NCBI RefSeq assembly: GCF_900176475.1
Contig: NZ_FWXX01000006.1
Location: 62,001-126,000, forward strand
From: Tropicibacter naphthalenivorans
Lineage (GTDB): Bacteria; Pseudomonadota; Alphaproteobacteria; Rhodobacterales; Rhodobacteraceae
Length of the DNA stretch: 64,000 nucleotides
Reading direction: 5' to 3'
Part shown: piece by piece, positions 15,354 through 22,398 of the stretch
How the letters are laid out: each line of letters begins with the position of its first letter
How positions within the stretch are numbered: the stretch's first letter is position 1
The notes under the pieces: model-generated
What the model saw: only the letters and a program-made list of their open reading frames with translations
Databases searched by the model: none
Told to the model about the DNA's origin: nothing
Made by a program: the position numbers and the translations under genes

Positions 15354-17234
15354 ATGAAACGCGCAGCGATGATCTTGGCCGGGGGGATGGCACTGGCCCA
15401 AGGGGCGCAGGCTCAGGACTTGTTGATGTTCGACGCCAGCACCTTTGGCAACACCGTCCTGTCGCGCAATCAATCCGCCCTGCCGGGGGCCGAGTTTGAG
15501 GCGCAGATCGGCGATTACAACAATGAATTCGTGTCCAACTACGGCGCGACCTCGGTCTTTGCGCGCACCGGGCGGCCCATCGGGCGGCTGGATATCCTGA
15601 CCGACAAGGGCCACGCGCCCTGCACCGCCTTTTTGGTCGAGGGCAACAGGCTGGTGACCAACCACCACTGTGTGCCGGGCATTCTGAACAACGAAAAACT
15701 AGGGGCCAGCGCGATCATCGCGGTGCAGTTGCGCATGGGCTACCTGCGCGACGGCATCGAAGAGGGCACGCGCATGTTCCACGTCAATCCCGCCCCGCTG
15801 GAAACCAGCGAAGCGCTGGATTACTCGGTGCTGCAAGTGGTCGGCGGTGATGCCAACGCCGAGTTCGGCGCGCTGGAGCTGTCGTCCGTTTTGCCCTCTG
15901 ACCGCGATCCGCTGTGGGTGATCGGCCATCCCATGGGCGAGGCGCAGCGCATCAGCCGCGAAAAGTGCCAAGCCGACAGTCCGGCAGTGGCCTCGGGGCG
16001 GCTGCGGCACACCTGTGACACGCTGCCGGGCAATTCTGGCTCGCCGGTGATCGACACCGATCTCAAACAGGTCGTGGCGCTGCACCATGCGGGCAGCCGG
16101 GCGGGGGCGGTGAACTTTGCCGTGCCCATGGCCGACATCCTGCGCCAGTCCAAGGTGCTCAAGGCCGCCGTGCGCGGCGACGTGGTGCTGGATGACATTG
16201 AGGCAGAGCGCCAGCGCCTCGAGGCGGAAAAGGCCGCCCTTGCGGATGAGCGCGCCCGCATTCTGGCCGAAGCCGAAGCGGCCAAGGCCGCCGCCGCCAA
16301 AGCCTCCGCGCAGCAGGCCGACAGCGCCGCCGCCCGCGCAACCGCCGAGCGTGAGAGCCTTGCCAATGCCGCCCTTTTGGACGCGCTGGGGCAGGCAGAG
16401 GTCTCCGCCCGCGCCGTGGCTCTGCGCGCTGTGATCGACGATCATCCCGCAACCATGGCGGCGCAGGCGGCAGAGCTGGCCTTGACGCAATTGCGCGCCC
16501 CCAGCGAGGCGGACGCGCCTGCCAAGCCCGCGCCGGATGCCAGCCCGACGCGCTTTGCCGCATTGTTGAACACCCCTGTGCCGGACCCGGGCGCCGGCCC
16601 CGCTCTGTCGCCAGAGGAAACCGAGGCGGCCCTGAGCCTTGGGCGCGACGACTACCGGGATATTCAGCGCACGCTGGATGCCTTGGGCTATGGTCTGGGC
16701 GAGCCGGACGGGCTGTTCGGGCCTGCCTCGCGCAGTGCCGTGCGGGCCTTTCAAAAGGAAAACCTGATCGAAGAGACGGGCTACCTCAGCGCCAACCTGC
16801 TTGACCGGATCGCCGATGAATACAACGCCGCGCCCGCCACGCTGGACGGCACTTACCGGATCTTTGTCCGTCGCCGCTGGGACGACGCCTATTTCCGCCG
16901 GCGGCCCGATCCGGCCTATCGTCCCGGCAAGATTGAAACCCTCGGGTCGGTGGCGATCAAGGTGGAAAATGGCCGGACCGAGGTGCTGGGCTTTCAGGAT
17001 TTGTCGCGCCAGAAAACCGATGCCTACAAAGATCTGCGCGTCTCGCTGGATGCGCAGGGGCGGCTCAAGCTGCGCTCGACCATCAACTTTCTCTTCGGCA
17101 AGGTGCGGCCCAAGGTGCTGAACCTTGATGAACCGCTTGCCAAACGCTGGGCCACAGGCCGCGCCATCACCTTTGAGGACGGCGAATGGGACGAGGCGTT
17201 TCACGTCAACATCCGCGTTTTGCGCAGCGACTGA
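15354..17234 (+). CDS. Secreted trypsin-like serine protease with coiled coil and peptidoglycan-binding domain
   Basis: A 626-residue exported protein. Residues 1-20 are a signal peptide ending AQA. Residues ~60-275 form a trypsin-like (Trypsin_2) domain with catalytic H105 in TNHHC, D156 in ALDYSVL and S228 in LPGNSGSPV. Residues ~279-345 are an Ala/Glu-rich coiled coil (AERQRLEAEKAALADERAR). Residues ~425-490 are a PG_binding_1 domain (YRDIQRTLDALGYGLGEPDG, FGPASRSAVRAFQ). The C-terminal ~130 residues are a beta-rich region I do not recognise. It probably acts in the periplasm near the cell wall, cleaving misfolded or envelope proteins. AAGGGAGAG precedes the ATG. The Mu-like element ends about 160 bases upstream. 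Confidence 0.85.
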   Translation: MKRAAMILAGGMALAQGAQAQDLLMFDASTFGNTVLSRNQSALPGAEFEAQIGDYNNEFVSNYGATSVFARTGRPIGRLDILTDKGHAPCTAFLVEGNRLVTNHHCVPGILNNEKLGASAIIAVQLRMGYLRDGIEEGTRMFHVNPAPLETSEALDYSVLQVVGGDANAEFGALELSSVLPSDRDPLWVIGHPMGEAQRISREKCQADSPAVASGRLRHTCDTLPGNSGSPVIDTDLKQVVALHHAGSRAGAVNFAVPMADILRQSKVLKAAVRGDVVLDDIEAERQRLEAEKAALADERARILAEAEAAKAAAAKASAQQADSAAARATAERESLANAALLDALGQAEVSARAVALRAVIDDHPATMAAQAAELALTQLRAPSEADAPAKPAPDASPTRFAALLNTPVPDPGAGPALSPEETEAALSLGRDDYRDIQRTLDALGYGLGEPDGLFGPASRSAVRAFQKENLIEETGYLSANLLDRIADEYNAAPATLDGTYRIFVRRRWDDAYFRRRPDPAYRPGKIETLGSVAIKVENGRTEVLGFQDLSRQKTDAYKDLRVSLDAQGRLKLRSTINFLFGKVRPKVLNLDEPLAKRWATGRAITFEDGEWDEAFHVNIRVLRSD

Positions 17235-17248
17235 GGGGCGCAGGGCGC

Positions 17249-18820
17249 CTAAAGGGCGCTGACCTGTTCCCAATCCAGCCCGAACTTGGCAAGGTACTTG
17301 CGCAAGCGGTCGCCGTCATTGGTGCTGGTGCGCCGCGTGCGCGAAACCGAAAAGAGCGTGCGGCCCGCCGCGCTGAGGCTGCTGGAGGCGGCGCAGACGC
17401 GCACCACCTGCGCCAGTTGCACTTGATCAAACGGGTCGATGTCCTGCGCCGCCGCGCCCAAGAGGTCCGACAGCAACCGCGTGTCGTCATCGCGGCTGGC
17501 CTGCGCCCAGTCGGCTTGCAGCGCGGCGATCTCTTGGTCGACCATGGCGCGGGTGATGCGGCCACGGGGGGCCAGCGTGCACAGACGCCGCACCGACCCG
17601 CTGAAATCGCGAAAATTCCCCGGCCAAGCGGTCGCGGGATCGCGGGCAAACCGCAGATAGTGGTCGCGCGCGTCGCTGTTAAAGCCGGTTTGCACGCCCA
17701 ATTCCCGTTCGGCCCGCGCCAGTTCGAACATCAGGTTCGGCTCTACGTCCTCGGGGCGGGCGCGCAGCGGCGGCAGGGTAAAGCACCACATGGTCAGACG
17801 CGCGAGCAAATCGGGGCGAAAGCGCCCCTCGGCGGCGCGGGTGCGCAGATCGACGCCCGCCCCGGCAATGACGTGAAAGCGGCTCGACACCTCGTAATCT
17901 GACCCGACGGGGTAAAAACGCCCGGTCTCGATCGCGTGCAGCAGGACGGCCTGTTCGTTCATCCCAAGCGCGTCAATCTCGTCCAGAAACAGCGTGCCGC
18001 CGTCCGCTTCGCGCAGCAGGCCGCTGCGTTCACTTCCCGCCAGCCCGGTGTGACTGCGCCGCTGGCCGAACAGCATCGCCATGGCGTCCGGCCCGTTCAG
18101 CGTGGCGCAGTTGACGTGGACCATGCGGCCTTTGACCCGGCGTCGGTCGAGCTTTAGGTTGTGGATGCGCGCGGCCAGATCGGTCTTGCCGGTGCCCGTC
18201 TCACCCAGCAGCAGGATCGGCGCGTCGGACTTGCTGGCCACCAATTCTATGCGATCAATCAAGGCGTTATAGGCGGGGTTGCGCGTCTCGATCCCGCCTT
18301 TCAGCTGGTCCGAGTATTCGCGCGAGAGTTGGTCAAACCGCTGTTGCAGCGCGTTGTAGCGCGACAGGTCAAGGTTGATGATGTCCAGCTTTGACCCTTG
18401 TTCCAGCCCGCGCGGCGGCCCGGATTGCAGCAGCTTGGCGGGGACGTGGCGGCTCTCGGTCAGCAGGAACCAGCAGATCTGCGCCACGTGGGTGCCGGTG
18501 GTCAGATGCACGTGATAGCGCTCGCGGTCCTCGTCAAAGCCATAGCTGCGGGCAAAGTCGAACAACTTGCCGTAGACTTCCTCAAAGTCCCAAGGGTCGT
18601 CCAGATCAAGCCGTTGCAGCAGCACTTCGGTGTCGGGCGAGGCTTCGCGCAGCTCATCCGCAACCCGGTGCGCAAGGCGGCTGAAATTGTGGTCGTACAG
18701 CAGCTCAATCCGATCGACGTCAAAGCCGGGGTGGGTCAGAAGGCTGACGGTCGGCTTCCACCGGCGCTTTTTGCCCGCATCCAGTTGGGTGCCCAGAAAG
18801 CCGATGACCACGTTGCGCAT
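17249..18820 (-). CDS. rtcR: RtcR, CARF-domain sigma-54 regulator of RNA repair
   Basis: A 523-residue regulator. The N-terminal ~180 residues match the RtcR CARF-like sensor (NVVIGFLGTQLDAG, LTTGTHVAQICWFLLTESR), which in this family senses an RNA end-product or nucleotide. An AAA+ domain follows with Walker A (GETGTGKTDLA) and Walker B (GGTLFLDEIDAL), and the C-terminus holds the usual RtcR HTH (SSLSAAGRTLFSVSR and NDGDRLRKYLAKFGLDWE). The sigma-54 contact loop normally reading GAFTGA is here RRSHTGLAG, an unusual version. I use ATG 18820; a TTG at 18832 is possible. It is divergent from rsr and should activate the rsr-ncRNA-rtcB unit. Confidence 0.93.
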   Translation of the reverse strand: MRNVVIGFLGTQLDAGKKRRWKPTVSLLTHPGFDVDRIELLYDHNFSRLAHRVADELREASPDTEVLLQRLDLDDPWDFEEVYGKLFDFARSYGFDEDRERYHVHLTTGTHVAQICWFLLTESRHVPAKLLQSGPPRGLEQGSKLDIINLDLSRYNALQQRFDQLSREYSDQLKGGIETRNPAYNALIDRIELVASKSDAPILLLGETGTGKTDLAARIHNLKLDRRRVKGRMVHVNCATLNGPDAMAMLFGQRRSHTGLAGSERSGLLREADGGTLFLDEIDALGMNEQAVLLHAIETGRFYPVGSDYEVSSRFHVIAGAGVDLRTRAAEGRFRPDLLARLTMWCFTLPPLRARPEDVEPNLMFELARAERELGVQTGFNSDARDHYLRFARDPATAWPGNFRDFSGSVRRLCTLAPRGRITRAMVDQEIAALQADWAQASRDDDTRLLSDLLGAAAQDIDPFDQVQLAQVVRVCAASSSLSAAGRTLFSVSRTRRTSTNDGDRLRKYLAKFGLDWEQVSAL

Positions 18821-18852
18821 AGTGCGATCCAATTCGATATACAGCGATACAT

Positions 18853-18869
18853 CTGGATCGTATATTGCG
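18853..18869 (+). promoter_or_regulatory. Predicted sigma-54 promoter of the rsr-rtcB operon
   Basis: CTGGATC at -24 and TTGC at -12 keep the strict ten-base spacing between GG and GC required by sigma-54. It lies between divergent rtcR and rsr, 128 bases before the rsr start. The predicted transcript begins near 18880. Confidence 0.6.
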
Positions 18870-18996
18870 GGACGCCTTGGCGCAATCTGCGAAGTTTTTC
18901 AGCAAATCCAGAGTGTTATCCGGAAATCGCTTTTTCTTCGGCACCCAGCGCGGCCCATGGCACAACAGGCCCAGCAAAACGAAAAGGACCACAGCC

Positions 18997-20547
18997 ATGG
19001 CAAACGCATCTCTGTTTGCATCCCTGAAAGCGGTGCTGCCGACCACCACCCGCAACGCGGCGGGCGGCGCGGCCTACGCCCTGTCCGACGCCGAAGCACT
19101 GGCGCAGATGGCGGTGACCGGCACCTTTGGCGGGATGTTCTACACCCAGCCGCAGCAGGAACTGGCGCAGGTTCTGAAACTGGCCGAGGCGGTCTCGCCG
19201 CAAATGTTGGCGCAGACCGCGATCTATGCCCGCGAAAGCGGCTATATGAAGGACATGCCCGCGGTGCTGCTCGCAGTTCTGGCGCGGCGCGATCCGGCGC
19301 TGTTCCGCAAGGCGTTTGCGCGCGTGGTCGACAATGGCAAGATGCTGCGAAGCTTTGTGCAGGTCGTGCGCTCGGGGCAGACGGGGCGGCGCTCGCTGGG
19401 GTCCGCGCCCAAGGCGATGGTGCAGAATTGGCTGAACGGCGCGTCCGACTGGGCGCTGCTGAACGCGCGTATCGGCGGCAACCCGACGCTGGCGGATGTC
19501 ATCAAGATGGTCCACCCCAAGCCGCAAACCCCTGAACGCGAAGCGCTTTTTGCGTGGATCGTCGGGCGTCCCTGCGAGGCGGCCTTGCTGCCGCAGGCGG
19601 TGCAGGACTGGCTGGCGTTCCGTGAAACGGGGCAGGGCGAGGTGCCGGATGTGCCGTTCCAGATGCTGACGCAACTGCCTTTGACGCCTGAACAATGGGG
19701 GCAGGTGGCGCGCAATGGGTCTTGGCAGATGGTGCGGCAGGGCTTGAACATGTTGCTGAGGAACGGCGCCTTTGCCGACCCTGAGGTGGTCGTGCGCGTG
19801 GCCGATCTGCTGCGCAATCCAGAGGCCATCGCCAAGGCGCGTGCCTTTCCCTACCAGCTGATGGTGGCGGCGCAGAACATCAGCCCAGAGATGCCTGTGC
19901 CGATTGTCGAGGCGCTGTATGAGGCGATGGAGCACGCGGTGGCCAATGTCCCGAGCGTGCCGGGGCGGGTCGTTGTCTGCCCGGATGTGTCCGGCTCAAT
20001 GCTGTGCCCGGTGACGGGCTATCGGCGGGGGGCCAGCACGGCGGTGCGCTGCGTCGATGTGGCGGCGTTGGTCGCGGCGGCGGTGCTGCGGGCGAACAGG
20101 GGCGCGCACGTCCTGCCGTTTGAAGTGCGGGTGCGCGAGGCGTCTTTGCGCGCGCAGGACACGGTGCTGACCAACGCCGAAAGGCTGGCCGCTTTGGCCG
20201 GGGGCGGGACGAACTGCGCCGCGCCCCTGCGGTGGCTAAACGACCGAGGCGAAGCGCCCGATCTGGTGGTGATGGTGTCGGACAACGAGTCTTGGCTCGG
20301 CGGTGATTTCGGCAACCAAGGCACGCCGGCTTTGCGCGAATGGGACGTGCTGAAACGGCGCAACCCGCGCGCGCGGCTGGTGTGTCTGGACATCGCCCCC
20401 TATGCGACGACGCAGGTGCCCAGCCGCCCTGACGTGCTGAACATTGGCGGGTTCTCGGATGTGGTCTGGGACCAGATCGCGATGTTCGCCAAGGGCCAAA
20501 GCGGTGGCGCGGATTGGCTGGCCCGGATCGGATCGATCGAGGTGTAA
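18997..20547 (+). CDS. rsr: Rsr, Ro60/TROVE-domain RNA-binding protein
   Basis: A 516-residue orthologue of the Ro60 autoantigen, a ring-shaped protein that binds misfolded RNA ends and Y RNAs. Residues ~15-315 form the TROVE HEAT-repeat ring (LAQMAVTGTFGGMFYT, IYARESGYMKDMP, KAFARVVDNGKMLRSFVQV). Residues ~324-516 form a von Willebrand A domain with the MIDAS motif D330-x-S332-x-S334 (CPDVSGSML), a distal threonine (GGGTNCAAPL) and aspartate (MVSDNESW). The start at 18997 follows AAAAGGACC. It lies directly downstream of a sigma-54-type promoter, and two structured RNA modules and rtcB follow on the same strand, giving a complete Rsr-Y RNA-RtcB repair locus. Confidence 0.95.
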   Translation: MANASLFASLKAVLPTTTRNAAGGAAYALSDAEALAQMAVTGTFGGMFYTQPQQELAQVLKLAEAVSPQMLAQTAIYARESGYMKDMPAVLLAVLARRDPALFRKAFARVVDNGKMLRSFVQVVRSGQTGRRSLGSAPKAMVQNWLNGASDWALLNARIGGNPTLADVIKMVHPKPQTPEREALFAWIVGRPCEAALLPQAVQDWLAFRETGQGEVPDVPFQMLTQLPLTPEQWGQVARNGSWQMVRQGLNMLLRNGAFADPEVVVRVADLLRNPEAIAKARAFPYQLMVAAQNISPEMPVPIVEALYEAMEHAVANVPSVPGRVVVCPDVSGSMLCPVTGYRRGASTAVRCVDVAALVAAAVLRANRGAHVLPFEVRVREASLRAQDTVLTNAERLAALAGGGTNCAAPLRWLNDRGEAPDLVVMVSDNESWLGGDFGNQGTPALREWDVLKRRNPRARLVCLDIAPYATTQVPSRPDVLNIGGFSDVVWDQIAMFAKGQSGGADWLARIGSIEV

Positions 20548-20548
20548 G

Positions 20549-20660
20549 CGCCCGCCATCAGGAAAAGTGGGCACCGGTTTTCCGCCCGGATGGCGGGGCC
20601 AAACGCGCCCGCCATCAGGAATAGTGGAAACCGGTTTTCCGGCCGGATGGCGGGGCCAAA
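20549..20660. repeat. Two tandem 55-base palindromic repeats downstream of rsr
   Basis: Copies at 20549-20603 and 20606-20660 are separated by two bases. Each opens with CGCCCGCCATCAGGA and closes with CGGATGGCGGGGCCAAA, and each can fold on itself (CCGCCATC against GATGGCGG, with an inner GGAAAA/TTTTCC pair in copy 1). They differ at a few positions, partly compensatory in the stem. They look like REP-type intergenic elements and could also protect the rsr 3' end. Confidence 0.7.
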
Positions 20661-20666
20661 CAAAAC

Positions 20667-20735
20667 TGCGCGGAATGCCTGCGGGACTACAGCTTCAAAA
20701 TGTACCCGTCTCGCAACCCCTTGTCCGCGCAACCA
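20667..20735 (+). ncRNA. Compact Y RNA-like module (candidate YrlB-type)
   Basis: An outer helix pairs TGCGCGGA (20667-20674) perfectly with TCCGCGCA (20724-20731). Inside, GCGGG-AC-TACA pairs with TGTA-CCCGT as a nine-pair hairpin with a two-base bulge. ACCA follows the outer helix directly. The 5' strand (GGAATGCCTGCGGGACTACA) and the 3' strand (TCGCAACC, CCTTGTC) resemble those of the larger module just downstream, so both belong to one RNA family. Its place between rsr and rtcB is where Y RNA-like genes occur in Salmonella and other RNA-repair operons. Boundaries are set by pairing alone. Confidence 0.6.
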
Positions 20736-20748
20736 AAACGAAAGGAAC

Positions 20749-20923
20749 AGTCTCGGCGAATGCCCGAGGAACTACAGCGCATCTTTTTCCGGGTCGCCGA
20801 GTGGGTTCAATTCCCCTCCTTGCGGGCGCCCAGACGGCAAACGCTTGGGGCAACTCAAGCGGGGCGGGTCCCGGGTTGTTTCTCAGGGTCGCAACTGCGG
20901 CCACCTTTGTCGCCGAGACTTTT
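20749..20923 (+). ncRNA. Y RNA-like transcript with tRNA-like insert (candidate YrlA-type)
   Basis: Terminal arms AGTCTCGGCGA (20749-20759) and TCGCCGAGACT (20910-20920) are perfect 11-base complements, and the 3' arm ends in TTTT. A second helix pairs CCCGAGGAAC (20763-20772) with GTTTCTCAGGG (20878-20888), leaving one bulged A. The ~105-base insert between holds a T-arm-like GTGGGTTCAATTCCCCTC (20801-20818), a TTGC/GCAA arm, a perfect CGCTTG/CAAGCG hairpin (20842-20861) and an enclosing CCGGG/CCCGG pair. The order T arm first, then D-like arm, fits the tRNA-like domain described for enteric YrlA. Rsr is its expected partner. Confidence 0.72.
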
Positions 20924-20930
20924 GACGTAA

Positions 20931-20949
20931 GCGGGGGACGGCCCCCCGC
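20931..20949 (+). promoter_or_regulatory. Hairpin in the rtcB leader
   Basis: GCGGGGG and CCCCCGC form a seven-pair GC stem with loop ACGGC, ending immediately before the rtcB ribosome binding site (GGAGGG). It may separate the noncoding RNA from the rtcB message or affect rtcB translation. Confidence 0.45.
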
Positions 20950-20962
20950 GGAGGGTAACGAT

Positions 20963-22372
20963 ATGACGATTGAAATGATTGACGCCGTGACTGGCGAGCA
21001 TCTCAAAGAGTGGGGGCATCGCCCCGGCAAGGAATACCCGGCCATCCTGGCACGCGCCAATGCGCTGCGGGCCGAAGGCTTTGGCCTGGCGAAAATCCGT
21101 GCGGATCTTGAGGCGGAATTCCCGCTGGACCCGCCGCATCTGCCGTTGCGTGCGCCGGGGGCTGTCGCCTTCCATGAGAACATCGAAACCAGCGACGCCG
21201 ACGAGGCCGACAACCTGACCAAGGTGCGCGAGACCATGACCGAAGTCATGCGTGTGCCCACGGTCGAGGCCGGAGCGGTCATGCCCGACGCCTGCCCGGC
21301 TGGGCCGGTGGGCACGATCCCGGTGGGCGGTGTCGTGGCGGCGCGGAATGCGATCCATCCGGGGATGCACTCGGCCGATATCTGCTGCTCGGTGATGCTG
21401 TCGGACCTTGGCGATGTTGACCCCAAGGCGGTCTTGGACGCGGCCCAAGCGGTGACCCATTTCGGCCCGGGCGGGCGGCGCAATGGGACGCGGTTCACCG
21501 TGTCGCTCAAGCTGCTCGATGCCTTTCGCGAGAACGTTTTCCTGAACAACCCCAAGGCTTTGCGCATGGCGCAGGAACATATGGGCACGCAAGGGGATGG
21601 GAACCACTTCCTGTTTGTGGGGCGCTCGCGCAAGACCGGGCGGACGGCGATGGTGACGCATCACGGCTCTCGTGGGCCGGGGGCGGTGCTGTACAAACAC
21701 GGGATGATCGCGGCTGAAAAGTTCCGCAAGCGGCTCTCGCCCGAGACGCCCAAGCAGAACGCCTGGATTCCCGCCGACACCGACGAGGGGCGCGCCTATT
21801 GGCAGGCGTTGCAGCTGATCCGCAAGTGGACCAAGGCGAACCACACGGCGCTCCATCAGGCCACGCTAGAGGCGACCGGCGCGCAGCTTGGGGACCGCTA
21901 TTGGAACGAGCATAACTTTGTGTTCAAGCGCGGCGATCTGTACCTGCACGGCAAGGGGGCGACCCCGGCTTGGGGGGATTATGCAAGCGACGCCAATGGC
22001 TTGACCCTGATCCCGCTGAACATGGCAGAGCCGGTTCTGGTGGTGCGCGGCAAGGACGCGGATCATGGCTTGGGGTTCAGCCCGCATGGCGCGGGGCGGA
22101 ACTTTTCCCGGTCCGAGCATCGCCGCCGCATGGGCTCCGTCACGCCCGAGCAGATGCTGCGCGCCGAAACCCAAGGGCTGGACGTGCGGTTCCACGCCGG
22201 GGCGGTGGACGCCTCGGAGCTGCCATCCAGCTACAAGCGCGCGGACAACGTTGTGCGGCAGATCGAAAGCTTTGGCTTGGCCGAGATCGAAGATTACATC
22301 GACCCCTACGGCTGCATCATGGCAGGGGATGTGCCGCCGTTCTGGCGGACCAAGCGCAAAGGGCGGGCCTGA
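20963..22372 (+). CDS. rtcB: RtcB-family RNA ligase
   Basis: A 469-residue 3'-phosphate/cyclic-phosphate RNA ligase that joins broken RNA ends using GTP and Mn2+. Metal and catalytic residues are visible: D139 and C142 in SADICCSVM, H215 in GTQGDGNHF, H234 in THHGSRG, and the guanylate-accepting histidine H375 in SPHGAGRNFSR. Differences from E. coli RtcB are an N-terminal extension of about 60 residues and MPDAC in place of the usual MPDVH; DICC replaces DIGC. The start at 20963 follows GGAGGG. It is last in the locus rsr-ncRNA-rtcB and should act on RNAs handled by Rsr. No rtcA cyclase is nearby. Confidence 0.93.
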   Translation: MTIEMIDAVTGEHLKEWGHRPGKEYPAILARANALRAEGFGLAKIRADLEAEFPLDPPHLPLRAPGAVAFHENIETSDADEADNLTKVRETMTEVMRVPTVEAGAVMPDACPAGPVGTIPVGGVVAARNAIHPGMHSADICCSVMLSDLGDVDPKAVLDAAQAVTHFGPGGRRNGTRFTVSLKLLDAFRENVFLNNPKALRMAQEHMGTQGDGNHFLFVGRSRKTGRTAMVTHHGSRGPGAVLYKHGMIAAEKFRKRLSPETPKQNAWIPADTDEGRAYWQALQLIRKWTKANHTALHQATLEATGAQLGDRYWNEHNFVFKRGDLYLHGKGATPAWGDYASDANGLTLIPLNMAEPVLVVRGKDADHGLGFSPHGAGRNFSRSEHRRRMGSVTPEQMLRAETQGLDVRFHAGAVDASELPSSYKRADNVVRQIESFGLAEIEDYIDPYGCIMAGDVPPFWRTKRKGRA

Positions 22373-22384
22373 ACGGCCCGTCCC
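22361..22384. terminator. Hairpin across the rtcB stop codon
   Basis: GGGCGGGCC and GGCCCGTCCC pair with one bulge around TGAAC, which contains the rtcB stop. It lies in the 26-base gap between convergent rtcB and paaE. It lacks a T tract, so it may be a shared transcript end rather than a classic terminator. Confidence 0.4.
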
Positions 22385-22398
22385 AATCCCAAGTGCGC

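Noticed and set aside
18876-18892. TTGGCGCAATCTGC as a sigma-54 promoter for rsr
   Set aside because: The spacing between GG and GC is eight, not ten; the CTGGATC/TTGC pair 20 bases upstream has the right spacing.
20667-20735. The compact RNA module as an ordinary tRNA gene
   Set aside because: The acceptor-like helix and CCA fit, but the 65-base length and missing D and T arms do not; shared blocks with the next module favour a Y RNA-like family.
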